Shown: positions 17,698 to 26,706 of the stretch, piece by piece | Layout: each line of letters begins with the position of its first letter | Position numbering within the stretch: position 1 is the first letter of the stretch | Assembly: GCA_016214605.1 (NCBI GenBank) | Contig: JACROD010000018.1 | Location: 1-51,332, forward strand | Origin: Candidatus Kaiserbacteria bacterium | Lineage (GTDB): Bacteria > Patescibacteriota > Minisyncoccia > Phycocordibacterales > UBA2100 | DNA length: 51,332 nt | Reading direction: 5' to 3' | Notes under the pieces: generated by a model | What the model saw: the letters and a program-made list of their open reading frames with translations, nothing else | The model's database searches: none | Told to the model about the DNA's origin: nothing | Made by a program: the position numbers and the translations under genes

Positions 17698-18102
17698 TTA
17701 GTGTCCGTTACGATTTCCGCGACCAAAATTTTCGAGCTCGGATAACGAATACGGCAATGGATCTGAACCTAATGGGACCCATGTGCACTCTTGTGCTTCG
17801 AAACTTGCTTGAAGAAAATCCGCACCAGCCTCAAGATCGCGTCTATTGAGCAGAAAGTTGACTTCATAGGGATTGCCGAGACCATCGTCGACAGTAGCCT
17901 TGAACAACACCCCCGAACAGCTCCCGATCATAAGTGTCTTCCACTGGGTTTCGATAATGCCGGCACAGAAGTCGCTCCGTATAGCTACGCAATCCCTTTT
18001 AGAAAGATGTAGATCGCACGCCGTCATCTGGAGCGCCTGCTGCACCTTTTCGTCGACCATACCCGGTCCACCTCGGACCATTACACATACCAATGAACTC
18101 AT
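17698..18102 (-). CDS. Hypothetical protein
   Basis: SD GGAAAGGAGTAAGGTG before ATG; own terminator. Confidence 0.65.
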   Translation of the reverse strand: MSSLVCVMVRGGPGMVDEKVQQALQMTACDLHLSKRDCVAIRSDFCAGIIETQWKTLMIGSCSGVLFKATVDDGLGNPYEVNFLLNRRDLEAGADFLQASFEAQECTWVPLGSDPLPYSLSELENFGRGNRNGH

Positions 18103-18254
18103 CACCTTACTCCTTTCCGGACAGATCAAGCGATCTTTCTTTTACCATAAAAATGGTACGATTGCAAGTCACTCGATATTGACTTCTCATACTCATATGA
18201 TATCATATTTTTAGACACAGGGATGTTGCTGAGTAGCAAGGAAAGGTGGGAAAG

Positions 18255-18854
18255 ATGCATATATCTCCTCTGCACGCAGCCGACGGATCTTTGGATCCGG
18301 AGGTAAACGTAAGAGCACGAACAGTGATCAAAGAGAAATTCATCCGGCCTGATGATGCGACCTACACGGGAATCCTCCGTGGTACTGTCCGCAACTGCGT
18401 GGATGTGATGGTGCTCGATGATCACAATCATGCCCTTATGGGCTTTCGCGTCAACGAACCATGGAAGGGGCATTGGCATCCTTCGGGAGGCGGGCAAGTG
18501 CCTGGCGACAGCTACCACGAGACTGGGGCACTTCATCTGAAGCGCGATCTCGGTCTCATCGTGGATCCGGCAAGGCTTCACTTCGTCAACAGTGCCTCAT
18601 TCCCATGGAGCACGTCGGCGCAGGGCGTCCCGTGCCATATGAATGGGATTCTCATGGTCGTGCATCTCGAAGACATCGAGCTACGCGAACGAAGCATCCC
18701 TCAAAAGGGTGACTTCGCGAAATCTGGTTTCTTCCCGCTCACCGCGGTGACAGGAGAAAACGGCTTTCATCCGGCGATCGCGCTTGGTGCGCGGATGATC
18801 ATCCGCAACAAACAGAAAGGCCGCTTGGGCACGATCGATCCTGATCTTCTGTGA
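18255..18854 (+). CDS. NUDIX-like hydrolase family protein
   Basis: GHWHPSGGGQVPGDSYHETGALHLKRDLGL; SD AAGGAAAGGTGG. Confidence 0.65.
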   Translation: MHISPLHAADGSLDPEVNVRARTVIKEKFIRPDDATYTGILRGTVRNCVDVMVLDDHNHALMGFRVNEPWKGHWHPSGGGQVPGDSYHETGALHLKRDLGLIVDPARLHFVNSASFPWSTSAQGVPCHMNGILMVVHLEDIELRERSIPQKGDFAKSGFFPLTAVTGENGFHPAIALGARMIIRNKQKGRLGTIDPDLL

Positions 18855-18867
18855 AAGAAGTGACGAA

Positions 18868-18896
18868 AGCCGCGGGCGACCCCTGCGGCTTTTTAT
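18868..18896 (+). terminator. Intrinsic terminator AGCCGCGGG-CGACC-CCTGCGGCT + T-run
   Basis: Read directly. Confidence 0.85.
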
Positions 18897-18906
18897 TTTT
18901 TGCAAA

Positions 18907-19896
18907 TCATGTGGTCACTTTGTCGGCCCGCACCATCATTTCGACGAGATCATGGAATGATGTCTGCGGTTTCCAATCGAGTATTTCTTTGGCATGTGAA
19001 ATATCCCCCCGACGGACATGCGTCTCGACAGGGCGATAAAAATCCGGATTCACCTCGACGACCACACGCCCCTGTGCGTCGAGAGCTTTTTCATCCACAT
19101 CCTCCCCTTGCCAATGGAGATCCATGCCGAGGCACCGTGCGGCGACCTGGACAAACTCGCGTACCGTATGTACTTCACCCGAAGCAAAGACATAAGTCCC
19201 TGGAGCATCATGCTGTAGGGACATCCACATACCCTCGACAATATCTCCTGCATAGCTCCAATCGCGCTCGGCGTCGAGATTACCGAGCTGGAGCACACCC
19301 GATCCGCTCTGTGCGATCGCGGCAAGCGTATGAGTGATCTTGCGTGTGACGAATCCAAGCGGCCGACGCGGAGATTCATGATTGAAAAGAATACCCGAGA
19401 CCGCAAAAGTGCCGTGACTGTTGCGATACATCTCGGTCATGTTGTGCGCGAAGAGTTTGGCTGCGCCGTAGGGATTCACCGGGGCGAAGCGCGTCTGCTC
19501 GCTCTGCGGACTCTCTGTCACACTGCCGTACATCTCGGCGGAAGATGCCTGGAAAAATCGCGTCTGGGGCGAAAATTGCCGAATCGATTCGAGAAAATAG
19601 AGCGGTGCCATACCTGCCACCTGTGCGACAGCGATCGGGTCTTCCCAGGGCTTCGCGACCGTCGCGATGGACGCCATGTTGTAGATCTCATCGGGCTTGT
19701 AGCGAGCGATCAAGTGCTCGACGAACGAGCGATCAGAGATATCGCCACGCTCGTATTCGACACCCTCAGTCGGAGCCGGCACATCCTGGATCGTCACCCC
19801 GATGAGATGATACTTCTTGTTCCGGAGCAATTCTGAAAGATACGAACCATCCTGTCCGGAAATCCCCGTAACGATCGCTGTTTTATTGCTGGACAT
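18907..19896 (-). CDS. NAD-dependent epimerase/dehydratase, GDP-mannose 4,6-dehydratase-like
   Basis: AIVTGISGQDGSYLSELL, YGAAK, NLDAERDWSYAGDIVEGMW. Confidence 0.85.
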   Translation of the reverse strand: MSSNKTAIVTGISGQDGSYLSELLRNKKYHLIGVTIQDVPAPTEGVEYERGDISDRSFVEHLIARYKPDEIYNMASIATVAKPWEDPIAVAQVAGMAPLYFLESIRQFSPQTRFFQASSAEMYGSVTESPQSEQTRFAPVNPYGAAKLFAHNMTEMYRNSHGTFAVSGILFNHESPRRPLGFVTRKITHTLAAIAQSGSGVLQLGNLDAERDWSYAGDIVEGMWMSLQHDAPGTYVFASGEVHTVREFVQVAARCLGMDLHWQGEDVDEKALDAQGRVVVEVNPDFYRPVETHVRRGDISHAKEILDWKPQTSFHDLVEMMVRADKVTT

Positions 19897-20926
19897 ATTC
19901 TTGGGTGCCTCCTATGAGACGCAGGTCGGCCTGCACCATCATCTCGACAAGTTCCTCGAATGATACCTCCGGCTTCCAACCAAGCTTGCGCTTGGCCTTG
20001 CTCGCGTCTCCTTGTAGCGCATCGACTTCGCGCGGGCGATAGAATTTTTTGTCGATGGATACGCGAATGGTGCCATGCTCGTCCTTGCCTACTTCTTTGA
20101 GACCCTTACCCTCCCAATGGATCGGCATGCCGATCACGGAGCCGACCGTCTCAATCAGCTGACGCACGGAGTGGGCCTCTCCTGTAGCGATCACGTACGT
20201 ATCGGCTTTTTTCTCCTGAAGCATCATCCACATCGCACGGACATAATCACCGGCAAATCCCCAATCGCGCTCAGCATCGAGATTCCCGACCGTGACGTGA
20301 TCCTGCATACCGTATTTCATCTTGGCAAAAGCGTGCGTGAGCTTGCGTGTGACGAAGTGCTTGCCGCGACGCGGTGACTCATGATTGAAAAGGATACCGG
20401 AAGCCGCGAAGTACCCCTGAGCGCGATACTCCTCGATGAGGTGATGTGCCTTGAGCTTTGCTTCGGCGTAAGGACTCACTGGAGCAAAGACGGTCTTTTC
20501 ACTTTGGGGCGGTGGGGTCGAGCCAAACATCTCACTCGTAGAGGCCTGATATATTCTTATTTTTTTGTTGTGCTTGTAGGCGACTGTGAGCAATCGCTCA
20601 ACGCCCATATAATTGATATCCCATGTCTCATCCGGACAAAGGAACGAAACGCCAACATGTGATTGCGCCGCGAGATTATAGATCTCGTGTGGATCGGATT
20701 CTTCGATCGCACGCTCGATCGTCGGTAGGTCACGCATGTTGCCATAGATCAGCTTGAGCGCCCCACTCACATGCAAATGCTCGATACGAGCAAAAGGATC
20801 CGTACTCGTACGGCGCATGAAGCCATATACCTCATAGCCTTTGTTGATCAAAAATTCGGCAAGATAGGAACCGTCCTGACCTGTGATACCGGTGATGAGC
20901 GCGCGCTTTTTCTTCATAAGAGTCAT
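19883..20926 (-). CDS. gmd: GDP-mannose 4,6-dehydratase
   Basis: ALITGITGQDGSYLAEFLINKGYEVYG, NLAAQSHVGVSF, NLDAERDWGFAGDYVRAMW. Confidence 0.92.
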   Translation of the reverse strand: MTLMKKKRALITGITGQDGSYLAEFLINKGYEVYGFMRRTSTDPFARIEHLHVSGALKLIYGNMRDLPTIERAIEESDPHEIYNLAAQSHVGVSFLCPDETWDINYMGVERLLTVAYKHNKKIRIYQASTSEMFGSTPPPQSEKTVFAPVSPYAEAKLKAHHLIEEYRAQGYFAASGILFNHESPRRGKHFVTRKLTHAFAKMKYGMQDHVTVGNLDAERDWGFAGDYVRAMWMMLQEKKADTYVIATGEAHSVRQLIETVGSVIGMPIHWEGKGLKEVGKDEHGTIRVSIDKKFYRPREVDALQGDASKAKRKLGWKPEVSFEELVEMMVQADLRLIGGTQEYVQQ

Positions 20927-20961
20927 AGTTTATCACGACATTTCAGACATTTGAAGCAAAG

Positions 20962-20990
20962 AAAAACCGGACCCTGTCAAGGGGCCCGGC
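20962..20990 (-). terminator. Intrinsic terminator for 21019-21531
   Basis: Minus strand GCCGGGCCCC-TTGAC-AGGGTCCGG + TTTTTC. Confidence 0.75.
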
Positions 20991-21018
20991 TATTATAATC
21001 ATCGATCCACCGTCTTGG

Positions 21019-21531
21019 TCAGACGTCCATTTGACCTGGGATCAGGAGCAGGTCGACACGCCGCCGATCCTTCCCGTGGACCTTGGACTCGTAGGCATAG
21101 AAGCGCCACTGACGCGTCTCGGTACTCCAGAAGAATTCAATGAAGAAATCTTGGAGAACGAGGCGGTAAACGGTGCCAGTACAGTCCATAGGACCGACTT
21201 TGCCGTCAAGCTGGAATTCGACGAGACCACGCAGTATGTAAACTGCACGAACGAGATCACACTGCGATTCAAGCGGTATCTCATCCTGCAACTGATCGTT
21301 GGTTGCCTGGCCCCCACCGACTTCCCACCCCAGGACATCGAGCGGCAGATCACGACGCCACGGAAGCTCGCGGTCCAGCGACTTGACGAGTTTAGCAAAA
21401 AGTTCGTTGCCCCATATGCCGGGACGCGGTTCAAAGAACTTGCCCATATTGATCATGCACTGCAGGGCCGGGATAGTGATTTTCTTCACGAGTCTCGTAC
21501 AGACAGACTTGATCCGAGTCGTCATGGTCAT
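21019..21531 (-). CDS. Hypothetical protein
   Basis: SD AAGGAG upstream of MTMTTRIK; own terminator. Confidence 0.6.
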   Translation of the reverse strand: MTMTTRIKSVCTRLVKKITIPALQCMINMGKFFEPRPGIWGNELFAKLVKSLDRELPWRRDLPLDVLGWEVGGGQATNDQLQDEIPLESQCDLVRAVYILRGLVEFQLDGKVGPMDCTGTVYRLVLQDFFIEFFWSTETRQWRFYAYESKVHGKDRRRVDLLLIPGQMDV

Positions 21532-21599
21532 CTCTCCTTGGTTACCTTCGCTACCCGCAAGCAACCATACTACAGGTACATCCACACAGTCAAGAATGG

Positions 21600-22838
21600 T
21601 CAGATGCCAATCTTGAGATACTTCCTCATTGCTTCTATGAGCATATGATCATTTGCTTCCCAAGTAAAAAGCTCGCGCGCAACCTGGATCGAATTTTGTG
21701 AGAGCTTGGTGCGCAAGTCCGGGTCGCGCAGGGCAAGCAATTTTTCAAAATACTCATCCTCGGAATCGGCTCCCATGTAGTGCACCCCGTCTTCGAAGGG
21801 ATAGCCGCCGAGATTGCATCGTGGCGTGATCAGCGAGATCCCGCGGCAGAGCGGCTCGTAGACCTTTTGTTGCATGCCGACATATTTTGGTGTCGGCGAG
21901 AGCGCGATATCCATGCGATCCATATATGCATCAAACTTGTCGGCATCGATATATCCCTCATTAATGAGGGTTGTGCCATCAAACCGCGAAAGGTACTTCG
22001 CCGGAATGCGCGCGCCCGAAATATGGAAGACAAATGCGCCTGGACACTCCCGGGCGGCCCTTTGTGCAAGTACTCCCGTAACAAGATCGAGTCCACGCTC
22101 ATTGTGTGCGACCGAGTAGGCCGATCCCATAAAGAAAACATGCAACGGCGACCCCCACCGGATCTCGTGATCATCTCGAATCAAGGGCGGCAGACCGCGA
22201 AGCGGCACTACCATGATCCGCTTCGCACCGATCCTGCGATACACACTCGCCTCATACGGAGACAGCGCGAGGATGAGCGTACTTTTCCAAATCGTGATGA
22301 TCTCGCTCAGAAGCTTGGGAATGTACTTGAGATAATTGACCAGACTGCGTCCATCCTCTTCGAGAAAATGCGTCGGTTCAAAATTGAGACTGCGCGTCAC
22401 GATGGGGACACCGCGCTTCTGTGCCATAGCATAAAGCGGCCAGAGATATGAATAGTCGAACCACGCGATGTCGGGTTTGAAGCTCTCGATCTGTTCGCGA
22501 TAGATGCGCTGTATCTCGGGCTCGGCGTATTCATAGGCCGCACCATCGAGGTAGAGCGGATTTTTGAGCTTGCCGAGATTGTTGAAAAACCATTCTTTGC
22601 GCGAGAAAGCACGCCGACTGTAACGATACGGTACGGTGATAAGCCGCACGCCAAGGCTCTCGGCCGCCCCCTTGAGGTATTCATGATCGGCATGCACCCC
22701 TACCTTGGTGATCACGGTCACCTCGTATCCGAGCCGCACGAGCTGGCGCATACCACCTGCGCGATCCGCCTGATCGCATCCTGTCTCCGGCATGGGAAAT
22801 ACCGGAGTCACGAGAAGTATCTTCTTTTTTGCTTCCAT
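21600..22838 (-). CDS. Glycosyltransferase (GT4-like)
   Basis: Start at MEAKKKILLVTPVFPMPETG; RIMVVPLRGLPPLI; KVYEPLCRGISLITPR. Confidence 0.8.
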   Translation of the reverse strand: MEAKKKILLVTPVFPMPETGCDQADRAGGMRQLVRLGYEVTVITKVGVHADHEYLKGAAESLGVRLITVPYRYSRRAFSRKEWFFNNLGKLKNPLYLDGAAYEYAEPEIQRIYREQIESFKPDIAWFDYSYLWPLYAMAQKRGVPIVTRSLNFEPTHFLEEDGRSLVNYLKYIPKLLSEIITIWKSTLILALSPYEASVYRRIGAKRIMVVPLRGLPPLIRDDHEIRWGSPLHVFFMGSAYSVAHNERGLDLVTGVLAQRAARECPGAFVFHISGARIPAKYLSRFDGTTLINEGYIDADKFDAYMDRMDIALSPTPKYVGMQQKVYEPLCRGISLITPRCNLGGYPFEDGVHYMGADSEDEYFEKLLALRDPDLRTKLSQNSIQVARELFTWEANDHMLIEAMRKYLKIGI

Positions 22839-22863
22839 AACCTCACTAGTGTACAGGAAAAAA

Positions 22864-24579
22864 TTATGGCGTATATACGACGATATCTCCATCCTCGAAT
22901 ACCTTATGTAGTCCTTGTACCGTATCAATACGCCACTCGGGATGCGTCGCACGATCAGAGACCACATAATCGACGCGATATTGCGAAAGGATCTGCATGA
23001 AGGAATAGCTTTTCTGTGCCTGCCATTCTTGTATGAGCGATGCGATATCGGCCTCCGGATAACGCTCGACAGGAAGTGGTGAAAGACCGAACACGCGACG
23101 GAGCTTGTTGAGACTCCGCATATGCGCCGACATCTCGATGTAGTAATTGCCATAGACCTGTCGCTCCATCGAGAGGCCGTCGGTCATGATCTCGCGCGTG
23201 AGCGCAGGGTCGAAATAATGTGCGGCCAAGAACCGTGCGCGCATATCCGACTGCGGCATGATGTAGAGGCCGGCTGCTCCCGAAAAGAACACATTGTCAT
23301 GCGTGTATGCAGGCATGATATTGGAAAGCGTCTGATCTGTATACACCACATCATCTTTTTTTGTATACTCATTGAGCCAATGAAGCACCGGTGCATACCG
23401 TTGCGCTGCAATAAAGGCGGGCGTGGCAACGATCTGACGCTGCATGGTCTGGAGCGCACTTGCGAGCGAAAACGCGATAATAAATGAGAGGATGACCTGC
23501 TCGAGAAAATCCCGCCATGAGCCGACGCGTCGCAAGAGCGCCTGCACACAAAGCGCAATCGCGAAAAAGTCCGCGTACATCGATATGAGATGGTAGTGCG
23601 ACGAAAACTCGAGGTTGAGTCCGGTCACGATGTGCTGGTTGGTCACGATAGGACCGGCCAAGACACCCGCCGCAGCGACAAGCGAAACCGGCGTGAGCGG
23701 AAGAATGCGCGTACGCCACAGCACCCCCATGAGAAGAAGGGTTATCGCGCCCGCCGCGACGATAAATATCCCGGACGGTGAGTGCGTCGTGATCATGCCG
23801 ACGCGCGCGAGCGATTCTTGGTAATACGCCAGGGCGGCCGTTTCCCGCAGCATCAAAAAGTACGGGATGCCCAATACGAGACCGATACCAAACACCTTCG
23901 CGATCGTCTCGTGTATACGCTCCTGCCGCATCCATACGAATGATGCAGCACCCGCAAATCCTAAGAATACGAATGCATATGTCCAGTAATACGTGTAGAC
24001 GTAGAACAAAGAACCAAGCGAAAGCGCGGCCATGATCGTCCAGGAGCGCTTGCGCGTGATGATCGCTTGCAGAAACAGCGCGAGAAACGCGAGGTAAAAA
24101 ACAAAATTAAATTGCGGCGAAGGCGAACGGTTGAACACCTCAAGATAGAGTCCGATCGATGCAAACCCTGTGAGCGAAAGTGCAACGAGGTGTTCACGCG
24201 TATAGAGCATGAGGACCGCATATGTGAGCAGGACGATCACCCCCGGCAAGACGAAATCCCATGCCATGGCGCCGGTATGCACGTCGCGAAAGATACCGTA
24301 ACTCCCCCACGCAAGAATCGCGTCGGGGATCCATACTTGCAAACCCGGCTCATCCTTGTGTTCATAAAGATACGGATTGCCGAGGGTCACATGGCCGTCG
24401 ATCACGTCTTGCTGGCGCGTCATATAGTATCCCTCGTCAGGATTCATCTCCTGGCGAATACCGGCATACTGACCCCCGAGCGATCGATAAAGGATGACCT
24501 GCGGTGCAAGCGTGAAAACGCCCGCAAGCACTGCGACGAGCATCACACCTGCGTAGCGTCTGTAGAAATCAGACATCAT
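22864..24579 (-). CDS. Polytopic membrane protein, probable GT-C type glycosyltransferase
   Basis: Multiple TM segments, N-terminal loop NPDEGYYMTRQQDV, soluble C-terminal part. Confidence 0.65.
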   Translation of the reverse strand: MMSDFYRRYAGVMLVAVLAGVFTLAPQVILYRSLGGQYAGIRQEMNPDEGYYMTRQQDVIDGHVTLGNPYLYEHKDEPGLQVWIPDAILAWGSYGIFRDVHTGAMAWDFVLPGVIVLLTYAVLMLYTREHLVALSLTGFASIGLYLEVFNRSPSPQFNFVFYLAFLALFLQAIITRKRSWTIMAALSLGSLFYVYTYYWTYAFVFLGFAGAASFVWMRQERIHETIAKVFGIGLVLGIPYFLMLRETAALAYYQESLARVGMITTHSPSGIFIVAAGAITLLLMGVLWRTRILPLTPVSLVAAAGVLAGPIVTNQHIVTGLNLEFSSHYHLISMYADFFAIALCVQALLRRVGSWRDFLEQVILSFIIAFSLASALQTMQRQIVATPAFIAAQRYAPVLHWLNEYTKKDDVVYTDQTLSNIMPAYTHDNVFFSGAAGLYIMPQSDMRARFLAAHYFDPALTREIMTDGLSMERQVYGNYYIEMSAHMRSLNKLRRVFGLSPLPVERYPEADIASLIQEWQAQKSYSFMQILSQYRVDYVVSDRATHPEWRIDTVQGLHKVFEDGDIVVYTP

Positions 24580-26182
24580 GCACTTTGCGCGCGATCACAA
24601 ACATATTGTCGCGGAGATTGATCGGAAGCTTGATACGGCGGAAGAAGGCATTGTCGGTCATGCGCGCAAGGAGATCCCAGATCGCGAGGCCCTGCCAGCT
24701 CCAAAGCATCTTGAAGACGTACGGCACCGAAAAGGTCTTGCCCATGCGCGAGGATTCGACGAGCTCAAAGCCGGTCTGACCCAAGAGCATATTCATGTTG
24801 CGGCGCGCGTAGTAGTGCACGTGCTCGGGCGGTACGAGGAGCTGCCATTTGCCCTTGAGCATGCGGGCCCACACACTGCCGACATCCGGCGTATTGATCA
24901 CGAGCAGGCCGCCCTTGTGAAGCATCTGATTGGCGGCCTTGGCCAGTGCGCGCGGGTCGGGCACATGCTCGATCACATCCCACATAGTCACCACATCTAC
25001 TTTGGGCAGATTGATCATCGTCGTGATATCACCCAGGATCATGTTGTGCCCGCGCTCGGCGGCTTCTTTGGCCCCGTATGCGGAGATCTCACTTCCCTGC
25101 GTATTCCATGATCGGTCGCGTGCGACATCCAAGAAGTATCCGGTCGCGGCGCCGATGTCGAAGACCTTGCGGCCCTTGGTCTTTGCCTCTACCTTGGCGA
25201 GTGCCCATTCAAAGGCGCCGCGCATCGGCTCCTTGTCCTTGTCGTAGTCGGTGTAGCCGTGCGAATCCTTCTGATCGACATTGTGGAAATATTCCTCGCC
25301 GTAGATGGCTTCGAGATCAGACGGCATCGGGTAGACGAATACCAGATCGCAGTCCTTGCATTGGAAGAGCTGGTACCCGCGCTTCTTGCAGTAGTAACGG
25401 ATCTCGGGAGAACCGCAGACAGAGCACGAGAACGGCAATGTCGATGACGCATTGCCGAGCAGACGACGCCTACTGAAGCGGCGTAAGAAGAGACTGAACG
25501 GTACACGGAGACCTTCGCGCACAATATGGGAAGATATCTTCGACTCCCCTTCGCGGCGCGGCTTGAGCTGTATCGGGATCTCTTTGACCGAACCGCCCGC
25601 GTCATGAATCGCATGAAATTTAAGCTCCATCAAAAAGGCATAGCCAGATGCAGGCACATGATTGAGATCCATACGCTCGAGAAGTGCCTTCTGAAAACAG
25701 AGAAACCCTGCGGTCAGGTCTCGCACAGGGAGGCCGATAAGCGTGCGTGCATAAAAGTTGCCGCCGCGCGAAAGGATACGACGCCAGAGCACCCACTTGC
25801 CGACACTGCCGCCTTTGACATAGCGGGATCCCATGACGAGCTCGTATTTTTGGCTCTGTGAGAGCATCTCTTTGAGGTGCTTGGGGTCGTGTGTGCCGTC
25901 GGCATCCATGGTGATGACACGGTCGAATCCACCGAGCGCCAAGACATGCCGTATACCATGCTTGTACGCGGCCCCGAGGCCCTCTTTTTTCTCGCGACTG
26001 AGGAGCGAGAGATTGGGGTACTTCTTTATCATCTCGTGCACCGCTCTGCCGGTCTGATCCGGAGAATTGTCGTCGATGACGGTGATATGGAGGTCGGGAT
26101 AGGCAGCGAATATCTTGGGTATGATGTACCTGACATTCTCCCGCTCGTTGTAGGTCGGCATCAATATAACGGTTTTTGACAT
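24569..26182 (-). CDS. Polyprenol-phosphate mannosyltransferase (GT2) fused to a zinc-ribbon SAM methyltransferase
   Basis: VILMPTYNERENV, MDADGTHDPKHL; CSVCG..CKDCDLVF; VFDIGAATGYFL, MWDVIEHVPDP. Confidence 0.9.
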   Translation of the reverse strand: MSKTVILMPTYNERENVRYIIPKIFAAYPDLHITVIDDNSPDQTGRAVHEMIKKYPNLSLLSREKKEGLGAAYKHGIRHVLALGGFDRVITMDADGTHDPKHLKEMLSQSQKYELVMGSRYVKGGSVGKWVLWRRILSRGGNFYARTLIGLPVRDLTAGFLCFQKALLERMDLNHVPASGYAFLMELKFHAIHDAGGSVKEIPIQLKPRREGESKISSHIVREGLRVPFSLFLRRFSRRRLLGNASSTLPFSCSVCGSPEIRYYCKKRGYQLFQCKDCDLVFVYPMPSDLEAIYGEEYFHNVDQKDSHGYTDYDKDKEPMRGAFEWALAKVEAKTKGRKVFDIGAATGYFLDVARDRSWNTQGSEISAYGAKEAAERGHNMILGDITTMINLPKVDVVTMWDVIEHVPDPRALAKAANQMLHKGGLLVINTPDVGSVWARMLKGKWQLLVPPEHVHYYARRNMNMLLGQTGFELVESSRMGKTFSVPYVFKMLWSWQGLAIWDLLARMTDNAFFRRIKLPINLRDNMFVIARKVHDV

Positions 26183-26229
26183 GGAGGGATAGTACCGCAC
26201 CCGCACCAATGGGGCAAGAAAAACGGCCC

Positions 26230-26706
26230 CTATGCGATCGGCACTTGCGGATCACTCGGATTCGTGTCGTGGTCCTTGCTCGCCCGAAAGGTGATCGCCC
26301 GATTGGTGAGGAAGCTCAACCCCGCGACCACAACGACAATGGAGGATTCAGCGACCAGATACCAGATACGGAAGAAATCCACTTGCGCATTTTCGAGAAG
26401 CACCTTGGTGACCGAAAGTGAAAAGGTGTTGATGAAAAGAGACGCAAGCGCGATCATGGTGTACCAGAAAAACTGCCGCGGTACTTTGTGGTGGGCACCG
26501 TCGCGGAAGCTCCAGTATTTTTGGAGCGGAAACGTGATCGCGAGCGCGGTACAAAAACCGATGACGACGCCCCACAAGTACTGATCGTGCAAACCGAGTA
26601 CGCTCACCCACAGCCACAATGTAAAAACCTGGACGAACGCACCGAACACACCAATCATCCCGTATCGAATGAGAAGAAGATATTTCTCTGGGATCAGATC
26701 GGTCAT
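26230..26706 (-). CDS. GtrA family membrane protein
   Basis: LIRYGMIGVFGAFVQVFTLWLWV; four TM segments; next to GT2. Confidence 0.85.
   Translation of the reverse strand: MTDLIPEKYLLLIRYGMIGVFGAFVQVFTLWLWVSVLGLHDQYLWGVVIGFCTALAITFPLQKYWSFRDGAHHKVPRQFFWYTMIALASLFINTFSLSVTKVLLENAQVDFFRIWYLVAESSIVVVVAGLSFLTNRAITFRASKDHDTNPSDPQVPIA

Noticed and set aside
18907-20926. Tandem GDP-mannose dehydratase-like genes as a novelty
   Set aside because: Adjacent gmd-like/epimerase-like paralogs are common in deoxysugar clusters
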